Shown here: positions 1-12,600 of the stretch, piece after piece
Position numbering within the stretch: the first letter of the stretch is position 1
How the letters are laid out: every line of letters starts with the position of its first letter
Notes under the pieces: model-generated
Seen by the model: only the letters and a program-made list of their open reading frames with translations
Told to the model about the DNA's origin: nothing
Database searches by the model: none
Assembly: GCA_033980235.1 (NCBI GenBank)
Contig: CM067068.1
Span: 1,399,001 to 1,463,000 of the forward strand
Direction of reading: 5' to 3'
DNA from: Diadema setosum
Lineage: Eukaryota; Echinodermata; Echinoidea; Diadematoida; Diadematidae
DNA length: 64,000 nt
Made by a program: the position numbers and the translations under genes

Positions 1-582
1 ACTCTGTTTTTGATCAATTTGGGAAGTTTGGGGTTTTGCATGTTTTCCTGGCTCAGTTACCTCTTTTCTTTTTGTCATGGAAGCATGAAGTTAGATATTC
101 TGGTAGGTTTTTGTAAATCTTTTGGAGAATATAAATGTATTTTTTGTCTCAAGTTTTTTTTTCTCTTTTTTATCAGTGAGATACTGTACATAAGAGTGTA
201 ATCCTACAGAAGCTTAGAAACAGCAAAGATTAATAAAGTTTTCATACTTGATAGTATTGGCAGTAAAATGTTTATAATGCATGTACTAAGGTCTGTCCCG
301 TCACAGTAGTTGCCATAGAGTCGAAAACCTCAATTGTGTACCTAACACAGTAATTCATGACTAAGTGCACTTGAAAGTGCCCTTATTTCAAAGCCCCTTT
401 TCTTAAGATAAGCATTCTTACTTGCATGATTTTCCATCAATGAATATAAAATTTTGATGATTTATCCATAGTTTAAGTATTAAGAATCTCTTTTGCACAG
501 GTTTTCATTAAAAGAAGATAGAAAGAATCATTTCATGTTTTGCCTCCATATTTGTGATGTGTCTCTGTTCCACTCACTTTAG
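1..582 (+). other. SLC30A9 intron (3' part)
   Basis: Intronic sequence ending in the pyrimidine-rich acceptor at 570-582. I see no exon, RNA gene or recognisable repeat in it. Confidence 0.6.
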
Positions 583-721
583 CCGAGAGGCTTGCCAGCA
601 TGTCAAAAGCCATCTTATCATACAAGGAGAGGAGGAGGAAGGTGGACTACAGCAAGAAATACACCGACAACAACACCCTCACAGCAGTGCGTGCCATGAA
701 TGACTACCTTCTGAAATCTAG
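583..721 (+). CDS. SLC30A9: SLC30A9 exon a (first in window)
   Basis: Preceded by a pyrimidine-rich acceptor ending in AG at 581-582 and followed by gtgagt. It enters with two bases of a split codon, reads ERLASMSKAILSYKERRR and then KKYTDNNTLTAVRAMNDY, and leaves two bases (AG). The ATG at 600 is internal, because the frame is open before it and the family continues upstream. Confidence 0.9.
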
Positions 722-3567
722 GTGAGTCTTGTAGTGTCTAGTCTTTATTGCTGTTGTCTTTTTAAATGAGAACTTTGTGTATTTTCTCTTTATTCACTCT
801 TTCTTAATGAAGTGTACCAAACATGCCCCAAACTCTGGAATAGCCTCTCTGAAGACATCAAAGCATTTATGACATGTAACTCCTTCAAGAAACATTTAAA
901 AACTCTTCTGGTTTTGTCTTAATTTTGCTCTGTACTCGCACCCCTTGAGCACTCTACAGAGTGGATTTGGCGCAGTATGAGATATAATCATTACTATATA
1001 TTATTTTTTATCATTATTCATAGTAGCATTGGCAATTTTCATAACAGTTAACCTTCGGACAATAATTTTGATATCATCATCCAGTGGGGTTATTTCATGG
1101 TAGATGCATTTCCTGCAAGCGGTGCTTTATTGTGCCACTGGAGAAAGTGATCCCCATGTAAATTTGATAACTTAGAGAGCCTACCTATAAAATCTGCTGC
1201 CTTTAAAATACATTTTAATACACCCATCCCACAGAAATAAATCGCAGTTTGTTCATCCACAGTCAATGTGTGTGTAGAGAACTACATATGTATGCAGTAA
1301 CGCTTTTATTTTAGGATGTCTGAGATTTTATGACTACATTTTTCTTCTCTTTACAATGTCAGTGATCTTGAGCAACTGAGGCAGACTGCTAGAAGAAGCC
1401 CTTATGATCAAGAGTCCAGCCAGCCAAAGATGATGGTCTATCTACGTTCTGATGTTGAACAGAAGTAAGTTTAGGCTGATACTCAACACAGTTATCCATA
1501 GGATTACATGGGGTGTTGTGGTCTCGAGCTTTGTGTATTTATAGACAGGTTGGTTCAGGGTTCAAACCCTCTTGATGACTCCTATGTCTCCAGTCATCCA
1601 CACAGCTCCTCTGTGTGGGTATTACCAGGGGGATGCTAGAGAAGGAGTGGAATCTCTTCTCAATTTGTGTAAATTATGTGTAAGTCTTATAGCATGACAA
1701 TGAAATGCTGTCTATTTGAGGACATTCCAAGGTATAATCACATCAAAGCTTGATGCTTTCAAGAATTTGTCTGGTAGTATTCCATTGCCTATCCTTTGTA
1801 TTGTTATATTTTTTAGATTTGCTGCAGTGAAATATAATACTGGATAATCTTGTGTAGTCTTTTTCCTACTTTTTGTATCGTTATGATACAGACAGACTGT
1901 TAGGCCCCTACAGCTGCTTTGGGATACACTGCATTTATTTTCTTTTTTCTTATGGTAGAGATGTAGATCTGTAGAGGAGGAAAAAATGCTCAAGATTGAA
2001 TACAATAGATTATTTGATATTTGTTCCTTTTGTGTCTACTTTTACCTCAAGGGCCATTGAGGTTTGGGGAAGTATGGAAGCACTACAACTGGAGAAGAAG
2101 AAAAGGAAAGAAAGAGAAGCCATTTATAAAGAACGTAAGTCTAAGATTTTGACAGCATTTTATATATTGTCAAGATTTGCTAGGATTAGAGATACCCGAG
2201 TCAAAAGATATCATTTTTTGGAAAAGTTTCTAGATCAACAATGGCAAGACGGTTAGGGATTATTTGAATAGTTTGGCACAAAAGTCACAATATCTATTCA
2301 ATGTTTCATGCTAAAACTTGGCACCTTACAGAAACACTGACACCAAAAGACATCCTTGATCCGATCCTGGGATAGCACTTGATTGAGACTTGGAACACTT
2401 GCATAGGAAGGCTGTCAGTAATGTTGAGGGTTACCCTCCAAAAAGAAGGATCATTATGAAAGTGTTATCATTGCATAGGCTGGTCTACTTGTGTATTAAG
2501 ATGCATGGATACTTTTCTCTTAGTACACGGTAGTGAGCCATTCACCTCACTTGTATGAATTGAATAAATTTCAATTTGTTGAATCCAGTTTGAATATGAA
2601 AGTTTGCCTTGGATAAGCCTTGATTATGAGATATGTTTAGAACTTGAATGTATAATGCACTGGTCTCTTACCTGTATATCTGTGTAATTCTAAACCATTT
2701 TTTCTCTTTCCTCTGTAAATGCAAATATGAGCAATATGCATGATTTTTGTTTTCACAGAAGTAAGAAAAAAAGATACTATATTGATTAAAGTCATGTCAT
2801 CTTTCTGCTTTGTGTGTCTTCCAAGGATTCCATATTCCTGAAGTAGATTACAATTTCTTGACTGGTGTCTTTTCTCTAGGGAGGAATCGTGGAATCACAA
2901 CCCTTCCACATGGTTTTAATATCCCAATTTCTCTTTGTGGCAGATCTGTTTCTCTTGAAGAGGGCAATGAAGGAGTATGACCAGTTCTTTGGCAGTAAAC
3001 AGGTAAAAAGCTGTTCATCTTTAGTTTAGCAATGTTGAGGTTAAAAGGAGAGAACAGTGAAAGAAATGTAACCAATACACAGGTGTAAAAGATGACGAAC
3101 CGTCCACTGTAATACCATTAGTTTTTGTGGAAGTGGTAATATCAAGGTACAGTAATATCACTTTCTGTACATTCATTGCAGGGCAGTAGAATAAGCAGAC
3201 ATAGTTTCTGTGCTCAACAGACAATTTCATTGTTATTATTATTTTCATATTAAAGTAATCACACCACTCTGATGAGGCCTTCAACAGGAATATTTGTTTT
3301 TCAAGGCCAAACTTGCATTATTTGTACTGGTTGGGTGTCAAAGCTATAAACCTTTTTCTCATCAAATCAATTTTACATTTTTCATAGTCTTTTAACTGAT
3401 CACTTCTGATGGACATTACAATGTTGTCCTATAAAGCATAGATTACCATTGTTGTCTTTTGCAGCATAGATTACCATTGTTGTCTTTATCATCTTCAGTA
3501 ATGTTTTCATATTTGAGGTTAATTTTCATTATCACTTTCATCAGTGATATTTTCATCACCATGGTTG

Positions 3568-3630
<63 letters not shown>

Positions 3631-6600
3631 AGTGCATCTTTACCAGTATTTTGAAGTTTTGTGATGTTATGATTTGGAAGTATGAGAGAGAAAAATCATT
3701 AGAATGAGTTAGAACATCTTCCGAGTAATTCTGTTGTTAAATTTTCATGTATTTGTATCATTTCAGGCATCACAGAGCATGTTCGCTGGGGCTGGGAAGG
3801 TTGTCCTTTCAGCAATTGCCATGTGAGTATCACCTATATACTAGTAAACATGGCAATATGGAATTATCTACCATGTAAATGATTGGATTTTGTTGACAGT
3901 GTATTTATCCAGCCTTCCTGCAAACTTTCCACGTAGGCTGACTGCCTTGTGAGCAAAACTTTGTAATTTGTGTAATGTTCCCTTAGTTGCTGTAAATGGT
4001 CAACTTATCTTCCTCTTGCCCCATGCATGACAAGAACAGCACAAACCCTTTGTCTAGGCTGGCTGCTATGTAACACTTTATGTGAGTGCATCTAATGTTT
4101 TGGAACTGTAGTGGAGTCACTGTTGATGGATAAACCTCTCGGGAGCACAATCCTTAAAATGCCATCAGCATCACCTACACATAGGTTACTTGAAGTAACA
4201 AGTAGACCCACCTGTCATTGCTGCCAAGAAATACAAGTTTTTCATCACTATTAGTTGTAATATAATGAGGGGAATTACTGTTGCTGAGTAACTTACATTT
4301 GTTTTGTCTTGTTGCCTTTTAGCAATGCCACCAACTTTCTGTTCAAGCTGATAGCCTGGATGTACTCAGGTTCTTCCAGCATGTTCTCCGAGGCCATCCA
4401 TTCAGCGGCCGATGTCTGCAATCAGTGCATCCTATTCCTGGGCATCCGTCAGTCCATCAAGAAACCATCTCGTGATCACCCGTGAGGATACCACCTCCCC
4501 CTCCCCATCATCTCATCCCTTGATGATTAGATATCTCAGTGGCAGATCCAGAGAGGGGTGCACTGGGCACAGGCCCCCTCTTTATTTTTGATTAAAACAA
4601 AAGAAAAAAAAATGGGGATGCGTGTTCCCCTCCTCTTTAATTTTTCAAAGGCACCTCCCCTTTACGGAATTCCTGGATCCGCCCCTGTATCTTGACCAAA
4701 GACTGTTAGACTAGTAATGTTCCTGTGCATTTTAATTTCGCAAGAGCCAAAATTCGTGAAATGAAAATGTACATTAACGTTCTTGTGTACACTATATATG
4801 CATTGAATGCCAGTGACAATTTTGGTACATGTCATGCCGCAAAGACAAGGCTGTTGGCTCCAGTTTGTGAAAATTTAATGCTGCAAACATTTGTGGTTTT
4901 GACAGTATATCTCTTGATAGCTGAATTGAAGTGAAATGGAATGGAATGGAACACGGTGAAGTGAAATCTTATTTTACCCTCAAGTTGATAATGGATGTGA
5001 ATTTTATACATTTTCATAAAAGAGATAGATGTAAGAAACTATGGAAGAACAGTTGTGTCGGTAGAGGTTTCAAATGTGTTTGAATACCACAAAGAAATAA
5101 GGAAAGGGGATAAAAGTTCCTGAGTGAAATTGTACCAATAATCAGTAAGAAGCAAAAATAAGCCTTAAAGTAAATGCATGGAAGAAGATATAATGACATG
5201 ATAAGGTAAAGTACAATGTAAAAAAAAAAAGAAAGAAACAAAGCGAAGTTTGGACAGAAAAATATAAATACTCTTTGAACAGTGCATTGCCAGACTCCAT
5301 CTACTGAACACCTTTTGTGTACTTGCTAAATTTCAATCCCAGATACGGGTACAGCAACCTGCGCTACGTGTCCTCCCTCATCAGTGGAGTGGGCGTGTTC
5401 TGTGTTGGGGCAGGGCTATCCTTCTACCATGGCATCATGGGCCTGATTCACCCAGAACCAATCCATGATCTTCTTTGGTCCTACTGCATCCTGGGTGGAT
5501 CACTTCTCACAGAAGGGGGTAAGCAAAGAGTCTTTTGATGCTTCATCATTTTCTTCCAGTAAAGGTAGTACTTTCATCACTTTTGTAGTGTGATATTAAT
5601 ATTTGATTACCATTGATTATTCTGATTATAATCATTTTGAAAAAAATTAAAATGCAAAAAATGAAAATACAGGCAAAGAAAGTGAGACATGATCACCTAA
5701 AAACAAAATAACAACATTGCCTTTGAATGATAGATTGATTTATAATTACATTGAGAAATGATACACTTGGGTAAGACAGGAAAAATTATTTCATAGAATA
5801 AGTGTTCAAAAATTTGTAATCAGAATAATTGTGTAGATTTAGTTTCCCAGCATTTCACCTCATTTTGAAACTTTCCATTCTGTTTTGAAGTATCCATCTG
5901 TTGTGATATGAACAATTGTAAGATATCATGTAGGCCTACTTGTATCATATTCTGTACAGAAATCATGTAATGATGATTTAATAATGAAAGACCAATTGTA
6001 TCAATATTTCTTTGATGTTTTGTACCGTTTGTCTTTTCCTCTTCGTAGCCACTCTGGCAATTGCAATAAATGCCATCAAACAGGGTTCAGAAGCAAGAAA
6101 GATGCCCTTCTGGGAATATGGTAAGAATTGTGCAGTATCAATGTTTGTAAAAAGATAGAAAAAAACAGGAAAATGTGTGAGTGGGCATCTTTTAAGTGAG
6201 TATCAAAAATTTGTAGTAATGTCTTTCATAGAAAAAAATAATGGCTTCTTTCTACAGCCTTTACTAACACAAGAAGTATTCAGATATAAATTTAGAGACA
6301 TTGACCATGATGTCTTGCACAGGTTGATAAAAAATGGCTTATATATATCATGTTGCACACCCCAACAATTCTCAATAGCAACACTATTTTGCAACTGATT
6401 GACAAATTGCCCTACATCGACGTAAATAAGCACTGAATTGATCAGTGTTTTAGTAGTAGCCATGATAAAAAAATCATGGGCGTACATACTCGAATAGGAT
6501 TCGAACCTACGACCTCCTGATGACCGGACAGGCGGCATCTCCACTAGACCACTGAGCTTTCGCCCGATAGCAAGTGTTGCTTCTAATCCTTATAGCATGC

Positions 6601-9600
6601 AGCGGGTACTGCGTAATTATTCAAATTCAAGAAATTCTTCCGTCAAGATGTTTTGTAATGTTGGGCAATTTGTCAATCAGTTGCAATGAAAACATCTCGA
6701 TGGAAGAATTTCATGAATTTGAACACTATTTTAGTGTCAAATTCTACTGCTGGTTACTAGGGCACAAATATTTATAGAACTATAATTAGATTAGAAGCAC
6801 ACAACTGCTAGAAAGGAAACAAAAAATAACAACAGTGAAACTCATTCAGATTCATTGTTGTGTGTGACATCATGTAAAAGATTAATCAATGGAAATGATT
6901 TCTCAGCAAAATGCTATCTAATACTTGAAAGACATGTACTCCGATGGCAAAATAATGTTTTACTTTGGAAGATTGTGCCTCAAATGCACTGTTTACCCAG
7001 TTTTTAAATTTTTCTCCAAAGCAGTATAGATTTTGCCAATTGTCATGCCAACTGGAAGAGATGTTTACCCCAACTTTTGTCTTGATGTTTGACAGTGTGG
7101 CGAGCCAGGGACCCAAGTGTGAACGTGGTGTTCATGGAAGACACCGCAGCAGTCTTTGGTGTCATCATCGCGGCCAGCTGTATGGGACTGACCTCACTGA
7201 CCGGCAACCCCATGTATGATTCCCTCGGTGCCATCGGAATCGGGACACTGCTAGGTGGGTTGAACTTTGAATCATCTCTTCTAGTCTATGCACTGAGCTC
7301 TTTAGAGGTTATTGGCTTGTTGGCAGTGCTGAAGCTAATTGTCAGTGAGCAGGGGTTGTGCACTCCTGCTAAGCCTTGTTGCACGAAAATTGCCTTCATG
7401 TGGGACTGTGGCATTGTACCACGGACCTCAGTTGATCAAGATAATGTACACTGCTGTAAAAATGGAATATGTTATGGATGTTACAGTGTAGAAATTTCAA
7501 TTCATCTTGTGATCAGTACCGACCTTTACACGAGAATGTATAAATACTTAGTTTAGTGTATTTTTTCAATGAGTAGCTTAACTGTCATGATAATGTTACA
7601 TGTCAACTTTCAGCAAACTTTGATTAACACATGTAGGAGTCATCTTTGTTGCTGGAGCACCACAAACTAAATCTTGTCATAGAGTCCACTTCTTACAGTA
7701 TCACCAAGTTTTAGAGAGAATCACCCGACTTCCATTAAAATATTTTGTTAAGTTTTCAATACATCAAGTCTTAACCCGTTGAGGACGGTTTGATTTTGCT
7801 ACAACACACATTTCCCATAGACGCTTGCCCGAGTATACTCGGGACTCGTCCTCAACGGGTTAACATCAAGGGTTGGGAACTGAACTATGATTTAATACTG
7901 TATCTGCATGATGTTTTATCCTTACAGGAGCTGTATCAGGCTTTCTGATCTACACCAACACCGAGGCTCTCACCGGACGGTCAATACCGGACGACCAGCT
8001 CCTCAAGCTCAGTGAGGTCATGGAGAATGATGTCATGATCAGGTGGGTGCACTCTTAGATTAGGGTCAAAGTTTGCAGTGGAAAGGCAGACCGAGACCAC
8101 CATGTTGTGAATATATTCCTGTAGAAATAATCTCCTTTCATTCTCAGTATAGTACTGTAAAACCAGGAACAGTTGCAGCATAACATTTTCGCAGATTGGA
8201 GCAGACAGCCTTTTTTTTGCAACATGAAAATTTCTTGAATTGCCACTGGCATTCAGTGCATTGTGTAGATAAACACTTTTGTGTGCAATCTGGGCTTCTC
8301 GTGAAATTTGCAGAAGTTTAGTGCACACAAAAATTTCAATTTTTACAGTGTAAATACCTTTTGATGATGTTACCCTGTGTGTGATTAATTCCAATTTTGT
8401 TTTGTTTCTTTCCTTGCTTTATGTCATAGCCTTATGAAAGAAATTACAGTGCACTCCCATTATAACGAACAGGGTTATAACAAAATTCTGGTTACAATGA
8501 AGTAAAAATTCAGGCAGCAACATTATCCACTCTATGTATTTTTTTGTTTATTTGTTTGGTTATATCGAAATTTTGATATAATGAAAGAAAACTCCCGGTC
8601 CTGAGGACTTTGTTATAACAGGAGTCTACTGTACTGACATCTGAGTGAATCGGACAAATCAGAGAGAGAGATACGTAGGAGCAACCTGTAGGCGGTTAGA
8701 GTGTGAGTCCTCTGAGAGAAGGGAGATAATATAGTGGTACAAGTACAAATGATGCAAAATAATTCTATATTCTATTTCATTTCTTTTTAAGAATGTTTGA
8801 GAAAAAATGTTCCAGTTAGGAGAGGAAGGGTGAATGGAGGATTGCAGAGATGAAACTGATGGAAGGCAGTATGTTACCTGCAGTGACTATAGAAATATTT
8901 TGATGAATAGATGTGAAAAAAGGACATCTCGTTCTTTCTGAGCATGACATGTAATGAATTTAATATGCCTGTTGGACTCTTTTATGCAATAGGGGGGTGT
9001 ACGACGTGAAAGCAACTGACATGGGCGTCAACACAATCCGATTCAAGGCTGAACTGGACATTGATGGGGCTGAGCTGACCAGGTCCTACCTTGACACACA
9101 AGACCTTGAAGTCCTCCTGAAGGTCAGTGCAGCTTGAGCAATGACCATTACATTGTACTAACAATAATATGCTGCTTTCTTGAAGATGTCCATGCAGATA
9201 TATGGTGCTTTAGTCATGGCAGATTTGGAAGCAGCTTATTCTCATTTGCTATGTCAGCTTACAAATCTCTTTTGGCTGTCAAAATTTTCTCCTTTACAAA
9301 AATACCATCACTTCTGTTGTGTTCATGGAAACTTCGTAACTTGTGCTGTCACCCTTTCTATCGCTTTGTATTTGCAGTGAATATGAAGATAATGAGAAAC
9401 AAGCTGACAAACAGACACAACACTCCCCTATACTCAATCTACACACAGATAAAAACTGAGAATGGACAGTAACATCTACAGTGCACCACCAAAAATGTTA
9501 AATATTTCTAAAATATTACAGATTGTTTTTCTGTATTGATGAAAACAAGCTGTACAATGTCACCTGGAAGTTTTTCAGCTTTGAGCTCAGACTAAAATGT

Positions 9601-12600
9601 TTTCCCCCTCCCTGCCAATGTTGGTCACCCATTTTAGGAGATTCAGAACTTTAAGAACCTGGAGGATGTGGAGACATTCATGCTAAAGCATGGAGAGCGT
9701 ATCATTGACCAGCTTGGGGCGGAGGTCGACAGGATAGAGAAACTCATCAAGGTGGGTGTAGATGGATACTCCCTTACTGTCTCCCTCACCCACTCCCCAT
9801 CCCAGCCTCCCCTTGTCCCATCTGGCCTCCCCCTTACCCCATCTGGTTCTCTCGTAAATAGATTTTCCATTCAGGATTCTTGCTTTTAGCAGAGTGGTGT
9901 GATCCAAGATGAGATAGCACATAAACAGGAGTGGCCATCCAAACTTCAATAGTGATGGGCCATGATGTTGAGTGATCTGATGAATAATCTAGTAGAATGC
10001 ATTGTTTTAAAGCTCTCATGGTCTGATCATATTCATATTCTCTTTGAAGTGTGCAAAACATGATCCAACAACCTGCAAATCATACAGAAGGTTTGGCAGG
10101 GCCACCAATTAATGTATTCGTTTTTTTCATTTTTGCTTTCGTCTTTCCCCTTTGCGCGTAGAAACATTGTATTAAGCGCATTACAAATGTAATGTCTTAT
10201 CATTATAATTATTATCATATTCACCTTTTTTGTTTTTTTCACCAGTAATAGAAAATACATTTTTATTATGAAATGTATTTTTTTTCCTGAAACTCCATGT
10301 ATTGTAGCATGCTAAGAAATGGTAAATTTCCCATCAAAACATGATTTTCCATTCAAAATACATGTATAGGCATGGTCAGACTGGCAAAAGATCAAGAAGA
10401 TAAAATCGCGAAGTCTTTGCGATCTTTTGTGTCGTGCGGTCACACTGGCAGCCAAACTTCTTGAAAAGATCGAGAAGTTTGAAAGAAGAAAGAGCATGCC
10501 TTCTAATGGCTAGTGATTGTGATGTAAGAATGCACACCTGTACATGACAATGACCCTACGCTTCGGAGACACTGCCCACAAGCAGGTGGTGGACTGGTCA
10601 CATGACAAAGATTGCAGAGTTTCAGTTTCTCGCGGTCACACTGGCAAAAGATTGAGAAGTTTGGAGGGGATGGTGGAAAAATCCCTAGTTGATGTGGGAA
10701 GTTTCGCGAGAAGTTTTGCAGGAAGTTTGCGTTCACACTGGCAAAACTTCAAGATCTTAAAGATCGGGATCTTAAACTTCTCGATCTTTTGCCAGTCTGA
10801 CCGCACGTTATGTGTATATTGCATATGTAAGTTATATACAATGTATATAAACATATAAAATAATTATATATTTTCGATATCATTCTCTTGCTCTGGTTTG
10901 TGTGCTTTTGATGTGCATTCATGTCTCAGTGACATAAATAAACAGAGGAACATAATGTCATATATAATCTTCTGGTTCCAGTTATAGAGAGCTGGGAAAC
11001 TCATCAAAACCATGAAAATCCAAGCAGAAATGCATTTGGATAATATCGTGATACCTACCACGTCAGTGGCAGTTACCCCCCTGCACAGGAACAATATGTT
11101 GAAAATTTGCAAAAAGATTGGAATACCTTCAGACAACGGCGTAAATCCGTCCTGAGGAGTGGGGGGGATGGTCAACATCACCACGATTACAAGCCCACCG
11201 GACCGGCGCAGCCTTGGGGGGGGGGGGGGGGGGGGGCACCAAGCTTCTCCCCCCCCCCCCCCCCCCCACACTCACACTTTATACAGGGATCGGATGTCCC
11301 ACTCTTTTGCATGAAATATAATGTGGGAGGAAAGTGGCAGCAAAAATATGAAGACGAAGTTCTTGTTGCCTTTTTTTTTTTTTTTTTTCTTATCAGATGA
11401 CTTTCGGCGGAAAATCAAACCTTAAAAGTATGAAAACATTTTTTTTTTTTAAATATATGTGAGAGGGAGCGGAACGACCGAACGGGGGAAGGTTGTGTAT
11501 GGGGGGTGGTAGCCTTCTCCCACACGAGGAAGATTTTGCATTTTCAGCCCTGAAATTCAGCGATCTGGTGCCCACTTTTGGTAAAAAATGTCTTTTCTTT
11601 TCTTTAAAAAAAACAATAAGAAAATGAAATATTCACAATATATTATTGAATGACTAAATCGTGGTATTTCAGCTCTTGCTCCGCATGTGCGACATCACTA
11701 TGAAGGCCTACTAAATAGTGGGGCCTATCACCGGCGTAGACAGGATTTGATCTAAGGAGGAGCGGTTATGTGAGGGAGCGAAGCAAGCGAGGGGGGGGGG
11801 GGGGGGGGAGGGTATGGTAGGGGGGGAAATTTTGACATTTTACAGTCCAAAAACTGCCATTTGTAGCTATATTCTTCGCTTTGGAAATTAAGGGAGGGGC
11901 ACACCGGGCGCAGCTGCTGTCAATCACTGGCAGCAACAATAGGAGAATGGCATAGCGATTAAATGCGAGCGAGCTTGAAAATTTTGACATTTTACAGTCT
12001 AAAAACTGCCGTTTGTAGCTATACTTTTTCGCTTTGGAAATTAAGGGGGGACCGCACCGGGCGCAACTGCTGTCAATCACTGGCAGCAACATCAGGAGAA
12101 TGGCATAGCGGTTAAATGCGAGCGAGCGGAGCGAGCGAGCTTCAAAATTTTGACAATTTACAGTCCAAAGACTGCCGTTTGTGGCTGTATTTTTTTTTTT
12201 CGCTTTGGAAATTAAGGGGGGCACACCGGGCGCAACTGCCGGCAATTACTGGCAGCAACATCAGGAGAATGGCATAACGATTAATTGCGAGCGAGCGGAG
12301 CGAGTGAGCTTGAAAATTTTGATATTTTACAGTCCCCAAAACTGTCCTTTGTGGCTGTAATTTTTCGCTTTCGAAATTAAGGGGGGCGCACCGGGCGAAA
12401 ATTGCTGGCAATTACTGGCAGCAACATCAGGAGAATGGCATAATGATTAGATGGGGCGCACAGGGCGAAAACTACTGGCAATTACTGGCAGCAGCATCAG
12501 GAGAATGGCATAATAATGAATGCGAGCGAGCGAAGCGAGCGAGCTTCAAAATTGTGACATTTTACAGTCCAAAAACTGCCATTTGTAGCTATACTTTTCG

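Noticed and set aside
6484..6562. Functional tRNA gene
   Set aside because: A and B boxes are present but the acceptor arms do not pair and the sequence lies inside a repeat.
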